A stretch of 64,000 bases of DNA from Rhodocyclales bacterium (GCA_016235805.1 JACRIY010000043.1:56651-120650), one strand, 5' to 3'. Numbered from the stretch's first letter, positions 49,090-58,810 are shown. Program-made: numbers and translations. Notes: generated by a model from the sequence alone, not told the origin.

Positions 49090-50793
49090 ATGAATTCCCC
49101 TGCCACACGCCGCCCCATAGGCCAAATCCTGATCACGCAAGGCGTGATCAGCGAGGACCAGCTACGGATTGCGCTGCTCGAGCAGATGAAATCCAACCAG
49201 CCGGTCGGCAAGTTGCTGGTCGCCCTGGGTTTCGTTTCCGAAGCCACCTTGCGCGACGCGCTGGGCGAATCGCTGGGCCACAAGTCGGTCGATCTCGCCA
49301 AGTCGATCATCGATCCCGATGCATTGCGCATGGTGCCGCGCGAGTTGGCCAAGCGCCACATGTTCCTCGCGCTGAGCTACTCGCAGCGCGAGCAGCGCCT
49401 CAAAATCGCCATCGCCGACCCGAACGACATCGTCGCGCTGGACAAGCTGCGCACGCTGATCCATCCGGAACTGTTGATCGACACGCTGATTGCCGGCGAA
49501 TCGGAAATCGCCCGCGCCATCGACCAGTATTACGGCCATGAACTCTCGATCGACGGCATCCTGCACGAAATCGAGACCGGCGAAATCGACTACCGCAGCC
49601 TGTCGGCTTCGCTCGACGAATACAGCCAGCCGGTGGTGCGCCTGGTGGACGCGCTGCTCACCGACGCCGTCAAGCACGACGCCTCGGACGTCCACTTCGA
49701 GCCCGAAGCCAGCTTCCTGCGCATCCGCTATCGCATCGACGGCATCCTGCGCCAGATCCGCGCCCTGCACAAAACCTACTGGGCCGCGATGGCCGTGCGC
49801 ATCAAGGTCATCAGCGGCATGAACATCGCGGAAACGCGCGCGCCACAGGACGGCCGCATATCGATCAACATCAGCGGTCGCGCCGTCGATTTTCGCGTCG
49901 CCTCGCAACCCACCATCCACGGCGAAAACATCGTCCTGCGCATCCTCGACCGGCAGAAAGGCATCGTGCCGCTCGACCGCCTGGGGCTGGACGACCAGCA
50001 GATGAGCCTGATGAAGCTGATGGTGGCGCGCCCGGAAGGCATCATCCTCGTCACCGGCCCCACCGGCAGCGGCAAGACCACCACGCTCTACTCGGTGCTC
50101 AACCACATCAACGAAGAGGGCGTGAATATCATGACCCTCGAAGATCCGGTCGAATATCCGATGGCGATGATCCGCCAGACGTCGGTGGCGGAATCCGCCA
50201 AGCTCGACTTCGCCAACGGCATCCGCTCGATGATGCGCCAGGACCCGGACATCATCCTGGTCGGCGAAATCCGCGACGCCGATACGGCAGAGATGGCGTT
50301 TCGCGCGGCGATGACCGGCCACCAGGTGTACTCGACGCTCCATACCAATTCGGCGCTGGGGGCGATCCCGCGCCTGCTCGACATCGGCGTGCTGCCCGAC
50401 ATCATGGCCGGCAACATCATCGGCATCGTCGCCCAGCGCCTGGTACGCCGCCTGTGCACCCACTGTCGCAAGCCCTATCCGGCCGAAGCACATGAATGCA
50501 AGCTGATCGGCGTGGTCAGCGGCCAGCCGGCGCCGATCATCTACCGCGCGGCGGGCTGCGACCACTGTGGCTACCAGGGCTATCGCGGCCGCATCGCGAT
50601 CATGGAAATGCTGCGCCTGGACCACGACCTCGATGACCTCATCAGTCGCCGGGCGCCGCAGCGCGAGATCCGCAACATGGCGCACGAAAAGGGATTCCGT
50701 ACCCTGGCCGACGACGGATTGCGGCGGGTGCTGGACGGTTCCACCTCGATCGAGGAAGTCGGCCGGGTCATCGACCTGACCGAACGGATGTAA
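49090..50793 (+). CDS. mshE: MshE/GspE-type assembly ATPase
   Basis: 567 residues from the ATG at 49090 (MNSPATRRPIGQILITQGVI), which matches the MshE N-terminal c-di-GMP-binding region; an ATG seven codons earlier is possible. Walker A is VTGPTGSGKTTTLYSVL, the Asp box and Walker B follow (DPDIILVGEIRDADTAEMA), and a four-Cys zinc site CTHCRKPY...CDHCGYQGYRGR ends the domain. It powers pilus extension. MshE N-terminal domains bind c-di-GMP in Vibrio; the residues were not fully checked here. Confidence 0.9.
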   Translation: MNSPATRRPIGQILITQGVISEDQLRIALLEQMKSNQPVGKLLVALGFVSEATLRDALGESLGHKSVDLAKSIIDPDALRMVPRELAKRHMFLALSYSQREQRLKIAIADPNDIVALDKLRTLIHPELLIDTLIAGESEIARAIDQYYGHELSIDGILHEIETGEIDYRSLSASLDEYSQPVVRLVDALLTDAVKHDASDVHFEPEASFLRIRYRIDGILRQIRALHKTYWAAMAVRIKVISGMNIAETRAPQDGRISINISGRAVDFRVASQPTIHGENIVLRILDRQKGIVPLDRLGLDDQQMSLMKLMVARPEGIILVTGPTGSGKTTTLYSVLNHINEEGVNIMTLEDPVEYPMAMIRQTSVAESAKLDFANGIRSMMRQDPDIILVGEIRDADTAEMAFRAAMTGHQVYSTLHTNSALGAIPRLLDIGVLPDIMAGNIIGIVAQRLVRRLCTHCRKPYPAEAHECKLIGVVSGQPAPIIYRAAGCDHCGYQGYRGRIAIMEMLRLDHDLDDLISRRAPQREIRNMAHEKGFRTLADDGLRRVLDGSTSIEEVGRVIDLTERM

Positions 50794-50815
50794 TCCCGGC
50801 GACGGCGGACCCCTC

Positions 50816-52018
50816 ATGGCCCTTTACTCCTACAAGGCGATGAACGGTCAGGGCCGCATGGTCCTGGGCCGCCTGGAAGCGATCAACCAGATCGACCTCG
50901 AAATGCGCCTGAAGCGCATGGAGCTCGACTTCATCAATGGCGATCCGGTGAAATCGGGCGGCCTGATGAATCGCGGCAAGATCAGCCGCCCGGAACTGAT
51001 CAACTTCTGCTTCCACATGGAGCAGCTGGCGCGCGCCGGGGTGTCGCTGATCGAAAGCCTTACCGACCTGCGCGACTCCATCGAGAACCCGCGCTTTCGC
51101 GAAGTCATCGCCGGCATGATCGAAAGCATCGAAGGCGGCAAGACGCTGTCGCAGGCGCTCGCCGAGCACCCCCAGACCTTCGACGAAGTGATGGTCAGCC
51201 TGATTCGCGCCGGCGAGGAAACCGGTGCCCTTCCGCAAGTGCTGAACAACCTCCTGGAATCGCTCAAGTGGCAGGACGAGCTCGCGGCCCACACCAAGAA
51301 GCTCATCATGTATCCCGCCTTCCTCGGTACCGTGGTGGTGGCCATCGTGTTCTTCATGATGATCTACCTGGTGCCGAAAATGGCCGGCTTCATCCGCAAC
51401 ATGGGCCAGGAAATTCCAACCCAGACGAAAATCCTGATCGCCACTTCCGAGTTCTTCGTCAACTACTGGTTCGTGGTGATCGGCCTGCCGGCCGTCGTGG
51501 TCGCCGTGGTCTACTTCCTGGTCAAGAACAGCCAGGCGGCACGCTACCGCTTCGACGACTTCAAGCTGCGCATTCCCTATATCGGCGAAATCTTGCGCAA
51601 GATCATCCTCTCGCGCTTTTCCTCGGTATTCGCCATGATGTACTCATCGGGCATCACCATCCTCGATTCGATCAAGGCCACCGAGGCAGTGGTAGGCAAT
51701 CTGGTGATACGGGAAGGCCTGGAAAGGGTGGGCGGCTTCATCGCCGAGGGGCAGAACGTGACCGTCGCCTTCCAGAACGCCGGAATTTTCCCGCCACTGG
51801 TGTTGCGCATGCTGCGGGTGGGTGAAAACACCGGCGCCCTGGACTCGGCACTGACCAACGTCAGCTACTTCTACAATCGCGACGTTCGCGAGTCGATCGA
51901 AAAGGTCCAGGCCATGATCGAGCCGGTGATGACCGTATCCATCGGCCTCATACTCGGCTGGATCATGATCGCGGTGCTCGGGCCGATCTACGACATCATT
52001 ACGAAGATGAAGACCTGA
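50816..52018 (+). CDS. mshG: MshG/GspF-type inner-membrane platform protein
   Basis: 400 residues with two GspF repeats and three to four membrane segments. Typical blocks are EQLARAGVSLIESLTDLRDS and FSSVFAMMYSSGITILDSIK. Its stop overlaps the next start by one base (TGATG). Confidence 0.92.
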   Translation: MALYSYKAMNGQGRMVLGRLEAINQIDLEMRLKRMELDFINGDPVKSGGLMNRGKISRPELINFCFHMEQLARAGVSLIESLTDLRDSIENPRFREVIAGMIESIEGGKTLSQALAEHPQTFDEVMVSLIRAGEETGALPQVLNNLLESLKWQDELAAHTKKLIMYPAFLGTVVVAIVFFMMIYLVPKMAGFIRNMGQEIPTQTKILIATSEFFVNYWFVVIGLPAVVVAVVYFLVKNSQAARYRFDDFKLRIPYIGEILRKIILSRFSSVFAMMYSSGITILDSIKATEAVVGNLVIREGLERVGGFIAEGQNVTVAFQNAGIFPPLVLRMLRVGENTGALDSALTNVSYFYNRDVRESIEKVQAMIEPVMTVSIGLILGWIMIAVLGPIYDIITKMKT

Positions 52019-53580
52019 TGACCGCCAGACGCATACTCCTGCTCGACGGGTCCTCGCTTACCGCGCATCACTGGAACGGTGGCCGGATCAAGGTCGAAGG
52101 CGAATTCAGCCCGGAACCGGTGGGAATCGAAGCCTTCGCCGGCTATCTTAAAAAGCATCGCTCCAGCCTTTTCTACCTGCTGGCCGACACAGGCGACGAG
52201 GGCTTCCAGCTGGAGGACCTGCCCTATGTGCAGGGGAGCGACCGCGCCGCCCTGCTGCAGCGCCGGCTCAGCCAGTATTTCTACAACACACCGTTGGCGA
52301 CAGCCATCTCGCTGGGGCGGGCGACCAGTGGGCGGCGCGACGAAAAGATGCTTTTCGCCGCGCTCACGCGCATCGAATCGTTCGCACCCTGGCTGGACGC
52401 GCTGGACGCCGCCGAGGCAATGCTGGCGGGCGTCTATTCGATTCCGCTGGTGCTTGCCGGATGCGGTCCCCAGTTCCTCGGCGATGGCGGGCCGGTGCTG
52501 TTCGTCACCCTGACGCGTGGCGGCGTACGGCAGAGCTTCATCGACGGCGGCAAGCTGCATTTCTCACGCCTGTCGCAATTGGCCACGCAAAGCGTCGAGG
52601 AAGTTGGCCGTGTATGCGCCAACGAGTCGGCGAAGATATTCCAGTACCTGGTTGCCCAGCGCCAATTGCCGCGGGGTTCAACGCTGCGCACCGTAATCCT
52701 CGCCCACAGCGGGCAGATGCCGGCTTTGCAGGAGTACTGCCAAAGCACCGGCGAGCTGCATTTCGAGTTCGTCGATCTGGCGACCACCGCACGCAAGCTG
52801 GGCCTCAAGGACCTTCCCCAGGACAGCAGCGCCGACAAGCTGTTCATCCACTGCCTGGTAACCAAGACGCCGCCCCAGCAATTCGCACCGGCAAAGCAGA
52901 CGCGCTTCTACAAGCTGTGGCAGATCCGCTCGGCGCTCACCAGCGTTGGCTGGTTGATACTCGCCGGCTGTCTTTTGTTCGCCGGCAAGTCCGCCCTGGA
53001 AATCAAGGAAGTGCAGGACCGGACCGATACCATCCGGATGGCCACCACCGCAGATACCCAGCGCTACAACGGCCTGCTCGAGGGCCTGCCGAAGATCAAC
53101 CTGACCCCGGATAACCTGCGTGCGCTGACCGCACGCTACGAAGCGCTGCAAAAGCGCATGCCGGCCATGACGCCGTTGCTCGCACACCTGGGCCGAGCGA
53201 TGAACGAGAGCCCGCGAATCGAACTCGTGCGCCTCAGCTGGAAGATGACCGACGTGCTCGACACGGCGGCGCCGGCAGCAGCCAGCGCGGGATCGGGCAC
53301 CTCCGCTCCACCTCCCGTGACCCCTGCGGCGGGAACGGGCTGGATGGTGCTTGAACTTGAAGCCCAGCTGCCGCTGGTTCTGGTCAGCGACCAGCGGGCG
53401 CAACTCGAACTGATCGAGAATTTCGCCACACGCCTGCGCGATCCGAAAACCGATGTAAAAGTGCTCAGCCGCCCCTTCGACATCGAATCTGACAAGCCTC
53501 TGCGCAGCGCCAGCGACGCCAGCAAGGCGCAGCCTGCCGCCGTGCCGAAATTCTCCATGCGCATCGCGCGGGCCCTGTGA
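52018..53580 (+). CDS. mshI: MshI/GspL-like assembly protein
   Basis: 520 residues. The first 290 residues form a divergent PilM/GspL actin-like cytoplasmic domain. A membrane helix follows (about residues 305-325, SVGWLILAGCLLFAGKSALE), then a periplasmic PilN-like region with an Ala/Pro-rich loop. It connects the ATPase to the periplasmic proteins. Assigned mostly by size, topology and context. Confidence 0.7.
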   Translation: MTARRILLLDGSSLTAHHWNGGRIKVEGEFSPEPVGIEAFAGYLKKHRSSLFYLLADTGDEGFQLEDLPYVQGSDRAALLQRRLSQYFYNTPLATAISLGRATSGRRDEKMLFAALTRIESFAPWLDALDAAEAMLAGVYSIPLVLAGCGPQFLGDGGPVLFVTLTRGGVRQSFIDGGKLHFSRLSQLATQSVEEVGRVCANESAKIFQYLVAQRQLPRGSTLRTVILAHSGQMPALQEYCQSTGELHFEFVDLATTARKLGLKDLPQDSSADKLFIHCLVTKTPPQQFAPAKQTRFYKLWQIRSALTSVGWLILAGCLLFAGKSALEIKEVQDRTDTIRMATTADTQRYNGLLEGLPKINLTPDNLRALTARYEALQKRMPAMTPLLAHLGRAMNESPRIELVRLSWKMTDVLDTAAPAAASAGSGTSAPPPVTPAAGTGWMVLELEAQLPLVLVSDQRAQLELIENFATRLRDPKTDVKVLSRPFDIESDKPLRSASDASKAQPAAVPKFSMRIARAL

Positions 53581-53691
53581 GAAACTCATGAGCCGCCTCT
53601 GTCCCTGTCCCGCCGGCAACGCACGCGCCCGCCCGAACCCGCATCGCATGCGGCTTCAGAAACAGTCCGCCAAGGAATCGCCCACTACGCC

Positions 53692-54303
53692 ATGAAACTG
53701 GACGCCAAGGATTTCAAGCGCCTGCAATGGGCCATCGCCTTCCTCGTGCTCATGGGCGCGGTCGGCGGCGGTTCGGTTTGGACCGCGCTGCAGATGAAAA
53801 AAAGCGGCGAAAAGGCGCTCAAGGAAGCCACGGCCGCACGCACGGACATCCAGACCAAACTGGCACGTGCCCGCGACGAGCAAGCCGAACTGCGAGACAA
53901 GATAGATCGCTACCAGGCCCTGCAGGCACGTGGTTACATCGGACCGGAACAGCGCCTCGACTGGATCGAAGCCATTGCCCGTATCAAGGTGGCACGCCGC
54001 ATTTTCAGCCTGGACTACGAATTCACGCCGCAGCGCCCCGTGGAGAGCGCAATCCTTCCCGGCGGCCCGACTGCGGGCGGCCTCCAGTTCGTGTCGAGCC
54101 AGATGCGACTGCAAGCCCAATTGCTGCACGAGGCCGAGCTGATCAGCCTCATAGAGGATATTCGAAATGCCGTGCAGGCGTTGATCCAGATCCGTTCCTG
54201 CACCATCCAGAGGCTTCCGACGAGCACCACCGACCGCAGTAACAGCGCGCAGATCAAGGCCGAATGCACGCTCGAATGGATCACGCTGAAGGACGGCAAA
54301 TGA
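53692..54303 (+). CDS. mshJ: MshJ/PilO-like assembly protein
   Basis: 203 residues. A membrane helix at residues 13-33, a coiled-coil (KKSGEKALKEATAARTDIQT onward) and a ferredoxin-like periplasmic domain fit PilO/GspM/MshJ proteins. Assigned by topology and position between MshI- and MshK-like genes. Its stop overlaps the next start. Confidence 0.65.
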   Translation: MKLDAKDFKRLQWAIAFLVLMGAVGGGSVWTALQMKKSGEKALKEATAARTDIQTKLARARDEQAELRDKIDRYQALQARGYIGPEQRLDWIEAIARIKVARRIFSLDYEFTPQRPVESAILPGGPTAGGLQFVSSQMRLQAQLLHEAELISLIEDIRNAVQALIQIRSCTIQRLPTSTTDRSNSAQIKAECTLEWITLKDGK

Positions 54304-54746
54304 AAATCTCATTCCGGATCGTGCCGGGCCTGACCTGCCTGGCTCTGCTCGCCCCCGCCAGCGCCGCCGATGCACCGGAACTGGGTCGCCTTTTCTTCAC
54401 GCCGGAACGACGCCTTGCGCTGGAACGCCAGCGCACCCACAACGTGCAGGAAGCGCAGACGCTGCTTGGAACCACCATGAGCCTGGACGGCGTGGTCCAG
54501 CGGTCCAACGGCAAGTCCACCGTGTGGATCAATCGTCAGGCGCAAAACGAAAACGACGGCGGCCGCACCGGCGTCAATGCCGCCGTATCGGCGAAGACCC
54601 CGGGCAGCGCCCTGCTCGCTCCCGGCGAGGAAACGCCCTCCAGACTCAAGGTTGGTGAAGCGATGAACCGCGCCACCGGAGAACGCAATACCCGCCTCGG
54701 GGGGGGCGTGGTGGTGACGCCCGGCAACCGCGACACGGCGCGCTGA
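54300..54746 (+). CDS. mshK: MshK/PilP-like small periplasmic protein
   Basis: 148 residues from the ATG at 54300, overlapping the previous stop. A signal peptide (MKISFRIVPGLTCLALLAPA cut after SAA) precedes a short domain with RLFFTPERRLALERQR and GTTMSLDGVVQRSNGKSTVW, reminiscent of the beta-domain of PilP/GspC/MshK (homology-region-like). The C-terminus is Gly/Thr rich and probably disordered. Confidence 0.65.
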   Translation: MKISFRIVPGLTCLALLAPASAADAPELGRLFFTPERRLALERQRTHNVQEAQTLLGTTMSLDGVVQRSNGKSTVWINRQAQNENDGGRTGVNAAVSAKTPGSALLAPGEETPSRLKVGEAMNRATGERNTRLGGGVVVTPGNRDTAR

Positions 54747-54885
54747 ACCCAAAGCATCGTGAGCACCTGCGGCCGTCGGCCATTCCCGCCCACACTCCGG
54801 GTTCCAAATACCGATTCCGGTGTGCGTGTCGCGCCGGAAGCTGCCTCCGAGCGTGATACTCCCGTCGCAGTCAGCAGGTAGCGCA

Positions 54886-57800
54886 ATGACTCACCGTCGT
54901 CGCCACAACTGGCGGGCCAGTCCACGCTCCGGCAGGGGCTTCGTACTGATCACGCTGATCGCGCTGCTGACCATCGGCGGCCTCTACTTTTTCATCAGCA
55001 ACCTGTCTCCGGAAATCCTGCGTGCGAACACGCAGCAGAAAACCGACAAAGCCCTGACACAGGCACGCGATGCCCTTCTGGGCTATGCCCTGCAGTACCG
55101 CGAGTATCAGGCCGCCACCGGGACCGACAGCGTCTACGGCTACCTCCCGATGCCGGACCTCGGCGAAGCGCAGAACCAGAATGGCGCCCTGGTGAACTCC
55201 CCCTGCCCCGGCGAAGGTTGCGCCAAGCTGAATCCCGCCGGACTCGTCGCCGGCCATACCTACATTGGTCGCTTTCCCTGGCGCACCCTGGGCACCGAAC
55301 CCCTGCGCGGCGGCAATGGAGAATGCTTGTGGTATGTCGTTTCCGGCGGGCACCGCAGCCTCTCCAACACGGGCACCATGAACTGGGACACCCTCGGCCA
55401 AATCGACATAGTCGTCGCCAACGGCGCCTCGTCCGACCTCGCCAGCGTTCTCGCCAATCGCCCTCACGACCGTCCTGTCGCGATCATCTTCGCGCCCGGT
55501 CCGCCGCTGGCTGGGCAGGATCGCAGCGCATCCGCGGTTCCCGGAGACGACGTGAGCCAGTGTGGCGGCAACTACAATCCCGCCAACTACCTTGATCCCT
55601 CGATCGCCGCCGTGCAGGGCGGAACCAGTGTCTATTTCGCCGGCAATCGCAGCGTAGACGCCAGCGTCACGCCGGTTGCGGTAGCAATCCAGGGCAGCGT
55701 CGAAAAGGACGGGGCGAACATCCTGCACGGCAAATGCCAGCGCAGCGCAAATTGCACCACGGTCGCCAACGACCAGGGTCTGGCGCTGACCAGCGCCGAC
55801 CTGTTCGGCGCGCTGCGCAAGTCGTCGAATTTTCGCACCGATATCAACGCCATGCTCGATGGCATGATCACCTGTCTGCGCGACCAGATCGTGGCGGGCA
55901 GCATCACCCCGATTGCCCTGACCGGCTTCACTTCGCCGACGGACAAGAATGTCGGCCGCATTCCGGCCAGCACCTGCTACGACAACACGCGGAATCCGCG
56001 CGGCTATTTCAGCCATTACAGCGATCAGATCTTCGTCGCGGCGCAGACCGCGTCGCCCTTCAGCGTGACCGATACCAAGAACACGCCGGCAACGGCCGAC
56101 GACACGACCACGTCATGCCCTGGCGTGCTGCTGTTCGCCAGCCAGCGTGAAACCGGACAAACACGCAGTTCCGTTGCCGAGCGCAATTCCCCGGCCAATT
56201 ACCTCGAAGGCGGCAACCTCGCCGGATTCATCACCACGGGCGCCTTGAACTTTGCAGGGCCCACCCAGCTTGCCCAGGTGAGCGCGACTGCATCGGCGAC
56301 ACAAACCGCCAGCCAGGACATCGTTCGCTGCATTCCGTCCGGAGCCAGCCTGACGGTCGTCGCGCCGGCCGTGGCAACCGATGCTGGCGGCAGTATCGCC
56401 CTGGCAAACTATGACCCCGGTGCGCGATTGCTGACCCTGGGCAGCGCTGGCGACGAGTCCAGCTACGGCGCCTCCGCCTCCGCGCTCTTCGCCTGTGCCT
56501 GGACACCCGAGATTCAGGCCGCCGGTTCGGGACTGCGCAGTTACTTCCGTTTCCGCATCCGGCGCGTCGGCGAGGGCTTCACCTTTGCCTTGATCGACGG
56601 CGATCGCAATGGCACCAATGTCTGCGGCGCCGCGCGTCAGCACCTCGGCTACTCGGGCGACAACGGCATCACTTCCTACATCCAGCCGCCGAAACTCGCC
56701 ATCGAATTCGATACCGCGCGCCAGTGCAACTCGCCCACCTTCGATGCCAACGGATTCCCCGCCTGTATCTTTTCCGAGGGAGGCGACACCCTGCGCAACG
56801 GCCGCAACGACCCCTGCTATACGACGAGCTGCTGGGAGGACAGCCCGCTCTATCCGGGTACAAAGCAAAGCCTCGACAACAGCAGCCATGTCGCCATCGT
56901 CTATTGGGGCTATGGCGCCGCCTTGAGCCAGCCCAATCAGGACGACAACGTCCATGACCAGGCCGATGACCTCTCAGGCGCTACGCCGAGCACGCCCATG
57001 CCCACCGATCCTTCGCCGCGCCCGGGGCCGCGCAATCCGGCGCCGGTGCTGCCCTATGTCGCCAATCCGGCCGTCATCCCCGGCATCGCGCCGCTCGACC
57101 GCATGGGCGTCAACGATGCCTCGCAACGCGAGTTCCATGCGCGCCTAGAAGTGACCCGCACGTTCACCGAACCGGTTGACGCCAAGGACGGCACGACCGC
57201 AGTCCAGGTGAAGTTCTGGATTGAGCCGCATTCGGCCAAGAGCATTTCGGCCATGACCTACAACCCTGGCTCGGCGCCAACACTGACGGTAACCGCGGCA
57301 AGCCATGGCCTGAATACCGGTGACACCGTCGTCATCAGGGACGCCGTCCCCCCCGGCTACAACGGCGAGTACCCAATCACGAAGATCGATGCGGACCGCT
57401 TCACGGCCATCCTGCCTGGTTCAACCCCGAATCCGGGGCCCTATATTTCCTCGATTACCTGGCTCAACGTCGATGGAACCACGGACCAGGCCACCGTGCA
57501 TTCGGCCAACCACGGCCTTGCCGACGGCGCCACGGTAATCATCTCCGGCGCAGTGCCGACAGAGTTCAATGGCACCCATGCCATCACCGTCACCGGACTC
57601 AACACCTATCAATTTGGACTTGAACTATCCGCCCAGCCCGGCAGCATGGCGCCGGCCGTCGCCGCCCCCAAGGCCCTGACGCCGCGCCAGATCGCGCTGT
57701 CCAACACGACACGGGCCATGAGCGCGCTCGATGCGAGCGCCAAACCCCTTGTCGCCAATACCGCAACGATTTACGATGAACAAATGGCGGCTTGTTTGAC

Positions 57801-57975
57801 AGGGCAGGTCTGCCCGACCGGACAACGCTGCGGTTCCAACAACATGTGCTACCGACCTTCTTTCCGCAATCTTCGCCTCGGCTTCACCACCTCGGAACGA
57901 CCGACCACCAACAATCTAACCGCTCGCGGCCAATTGATCGAGATTACCGACCGGGCCACCACATGGCTGCCATGA
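54886..57975 (+). CDS. Very large pseudopilin-like tip protein with lectin-like and repeated domains
   Basis: 1029 residues from the ATG at 54886 (GCAGGTAGCGCA upstream). The N-terminus looks like a type IV pilin (GRGFVLITLIALLTIGGLYFF) but the residue five after the Gly is Thr, not Glu, as in GspK-like tip pseudopilins. An N-terminal block (ARDALLGYAL...YLPMPD) is shared with the next gene. A cysteine-containing central part leads to a concanavalin/L-type-lectin-like domain (FRFRIRRVGEGFTFALIDGD, then LAIEFDTARQCN, then HVAIVYWGYG). Two related units of about 65 residues follow (ASHGLNTGDTVVIRDAVPPG and SANHGLADGATVIISGAVPT). Reads as a pilus tip adhesin. Confidence 0.75.
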   Translation: MTHRRRHNWRASPRSGRGFVLITLIALLTIGGLYFFISNLSPEILRANTQQKTDKALTQARDALLGYALQYREYQAATGTDSVYGYLPMPDLGEAQNQNGALVNSPCPGEGCAKLNPAGLVAGHTYIGRFPWRTLGTEPLRGGNGECLWYVVSGGHRSLSNTGTMNWDTLGQIDIVVANGASSDLASVLANRPHDRPVAIIFAPGPPLAGQDRSASAVPGDDVSQCGGNYNPANYLDPSIAAVQGGTSVYFAGNRSVDASVTPVAVAIQGSVEKDGANILHGKCQRSANCTTVANDQGLALTSADLFGALRKSSNFRTDINAMLDGMITCLRDQIVAGSITPIALTGFTSPTDKNVGRIPASTCYDNTRNPRGYFSHYSDQIFVAAQTASPFSVTDTKNTPATADDTTTSCPGVLLFASQRETGQTRSSVAERNSPANYLEGGNLAGFITTGALNFAGPTQLAQVSATASATQTASQDIVRCIPSGASLTVVAPAVATDAGGSIALANYDPGARLLTLGSAGDESSYGASASALFACAWTPEIQAAGSGLRSYFRFRIRRVGEGFTFALIDGDRNGTNVCGAARQHLGYSGDNGITSYIQPPKLAIEFDTARQCNSPTFDANGFPACIFSEGGDTLRNGRNDPCYTTSCWEDSPLYPGTKQSLDNSSHVAIVYWGYGAALSQPNQDDNVHDQADDLSGATPSTPMPTDPSPRPGPRNPAPVLPYVANPAVIPGIAPLDRMGVNDASQREFHARLEVTRTFTEPVDAKDGTTAVQVKFWIEPHSAKSISAMTYNPGSAPTLTVTAASHGLNTGDTVVIRDAVPPGYNGEYPITKIDADRFTAILPGSTPNPGPYISSITWLNVDGTTDQATVHSANHGLADGATVIISGAVPTEFNGTHAITVTGLNTYQFGLELSAQPGSMAPAVAAPKALTPRQIALSNTTRAMSALDASAKPLVANTATIYDEQMAACLTGQVCPTGQRCGSNNMCYRPSFRNLRLGFTTSERPTTNNLTARGQLIEITDRATTWLP

Positions 57976-58781
57976 ATAACGCCGTAGCGCCAGCGACCGA
58001 AGGAAGTCCCTGTGGGGCGCCGACTTTCCACCAGCGCGGCTTCACGCTGGTCGAACTCGCCATCGTGATGTTCATCGTCGCCTTGCTGCTGGGCGGCATG
58101 CTGCTGCCGCTCTCGGCGCAACAGGATGTGCGTTCCTTCGGCGATACGCAGAAGCTGCTGAGCGACTCACGGGACGCCTTGCTCGGCTTCGCCATGGCCA
58201 ACGATCGCCTGCCCTGCCCGGCGTCGAGCACCAGCAACGGTGTGGAGGACCCGGTGGGCGGTGGCGTCTGCAATCATCCCCATGACGGCTTCTTTCCCGC
58301 CGCCACCGTCGGCCTGGCCCCTGTCGATGGCAGCGGCTACCTGATCGACGGGTGGGGCAGCAACGTCGACAACCGGGTGCGCTACGCGGTGAGTACCGCC
58401 AATACCAGCGCGCTGACCACCGGTTCGGGCATGAAGACCGCCGGCATCACCGCCCTGGTTCCCGATCTGGAAATCTGCAACAGCGGTGCGCAAGTCCGCA
58501 TCCCGCCGATCATCACCGCGCCCGATACGACCTCGATGTATTGCCATCCCTCGTTCCGTCTTGCACAGGATGCCGTCGCGGTCATCTATTCCCTGGGCAA
58601 GAATGGGGGAACCGGTGGCGCCGGGACCGACGAAACCCACAATCCGAATCCGCGTTCGACCACCGCCGCCGACCGCGCCTTCGTCAATGCGCAGCAGGGC
58701 ACCAATTTCGACGACCAGGTGATCTGGCTGTCGAAGGGCACGCTGTTCAACCGCCTGGTGGCGGCGGGCCGCCTGCCCTGA
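57972..58781 (+). CDS. Prepilin-type pseudopilin
   Basis: 269 residues from the ATG at 57972, in an ATGA overlap with the preceding stop; an ATG at 57963 is possible. The leader of 23 residues ends at a canonical prepilin peptidase site RG/FTLVELAIVM with Glu5 present, followed by a hydrophobic helix. The N-terminal block of the mature protein (DSRDALLGFAMANDRLPCPA) is shared with the large tip protein. The leader-coding region contains a split copy of the 24-bp motif. The protein is larger than major pilins, so it is probably a minor pilin. No major pilin gene is seen. Confidence 0.82.
   Translation: MNNAVAPATEGSPCGAPTFHQRGFTLVELAIVMFIVALLLGGMLLPLSAQQDVRSFGDTQKLLSDSRDALLGFAMANDRLPCPASSTSNGVEDPVGGGVCNHPHDGFFPAATVGLAPVDGSGYLIDGWGSNVDNRVRYAVSTANTSALTTGSGMKTAGITALVPDLEICNSGAQVRIPPIITAPDTTSMYCHPSFRLAQDAVAVIYSLGKNGGTGGAGTDETHNPNPRSTTAADRAFVNAQQGTNFDDQVIWLSKGTLFNRLVAAGRLP
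57981..58028 (+). repeat. Split copy of the 24-bp motif (copy 11)
   Basis: GCCGTAGCGCCAGCG (57981-57995) and CGCCGACTTTCC (about 58019-58030) are the two halves of the motif, separated by about 22 bases (with AAGGAAGTCCCTGTGGGG). The insertion lies within the prepilin leader. Either the ancestral element is longer, or this copy was interrupted. Confidence 0.65.
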
Positions 58782-58782
58782 C

Positions 58783-58806
58783 AAAAGTCGGCGCCGACGA
58801 TACGGC
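58783..58806 (-). repeat. 24-bp interspersed motif, copy 12 (intergenic)
   Basis: GCCGTAT then CGTCGGCGCCGACTTTT. It starts two bases after the pseudopilin stop. The only copy outside a gene. Confidence 0.8.
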
Positions 58807-58810
58807 GCCG

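Noticed and set aside
55788..55801. ACCAGCGCCGACCT, similar to the core of the interspersed motif
   Set aside because: Only the core partly matches and the 5' half is absent; not counted as a copy.
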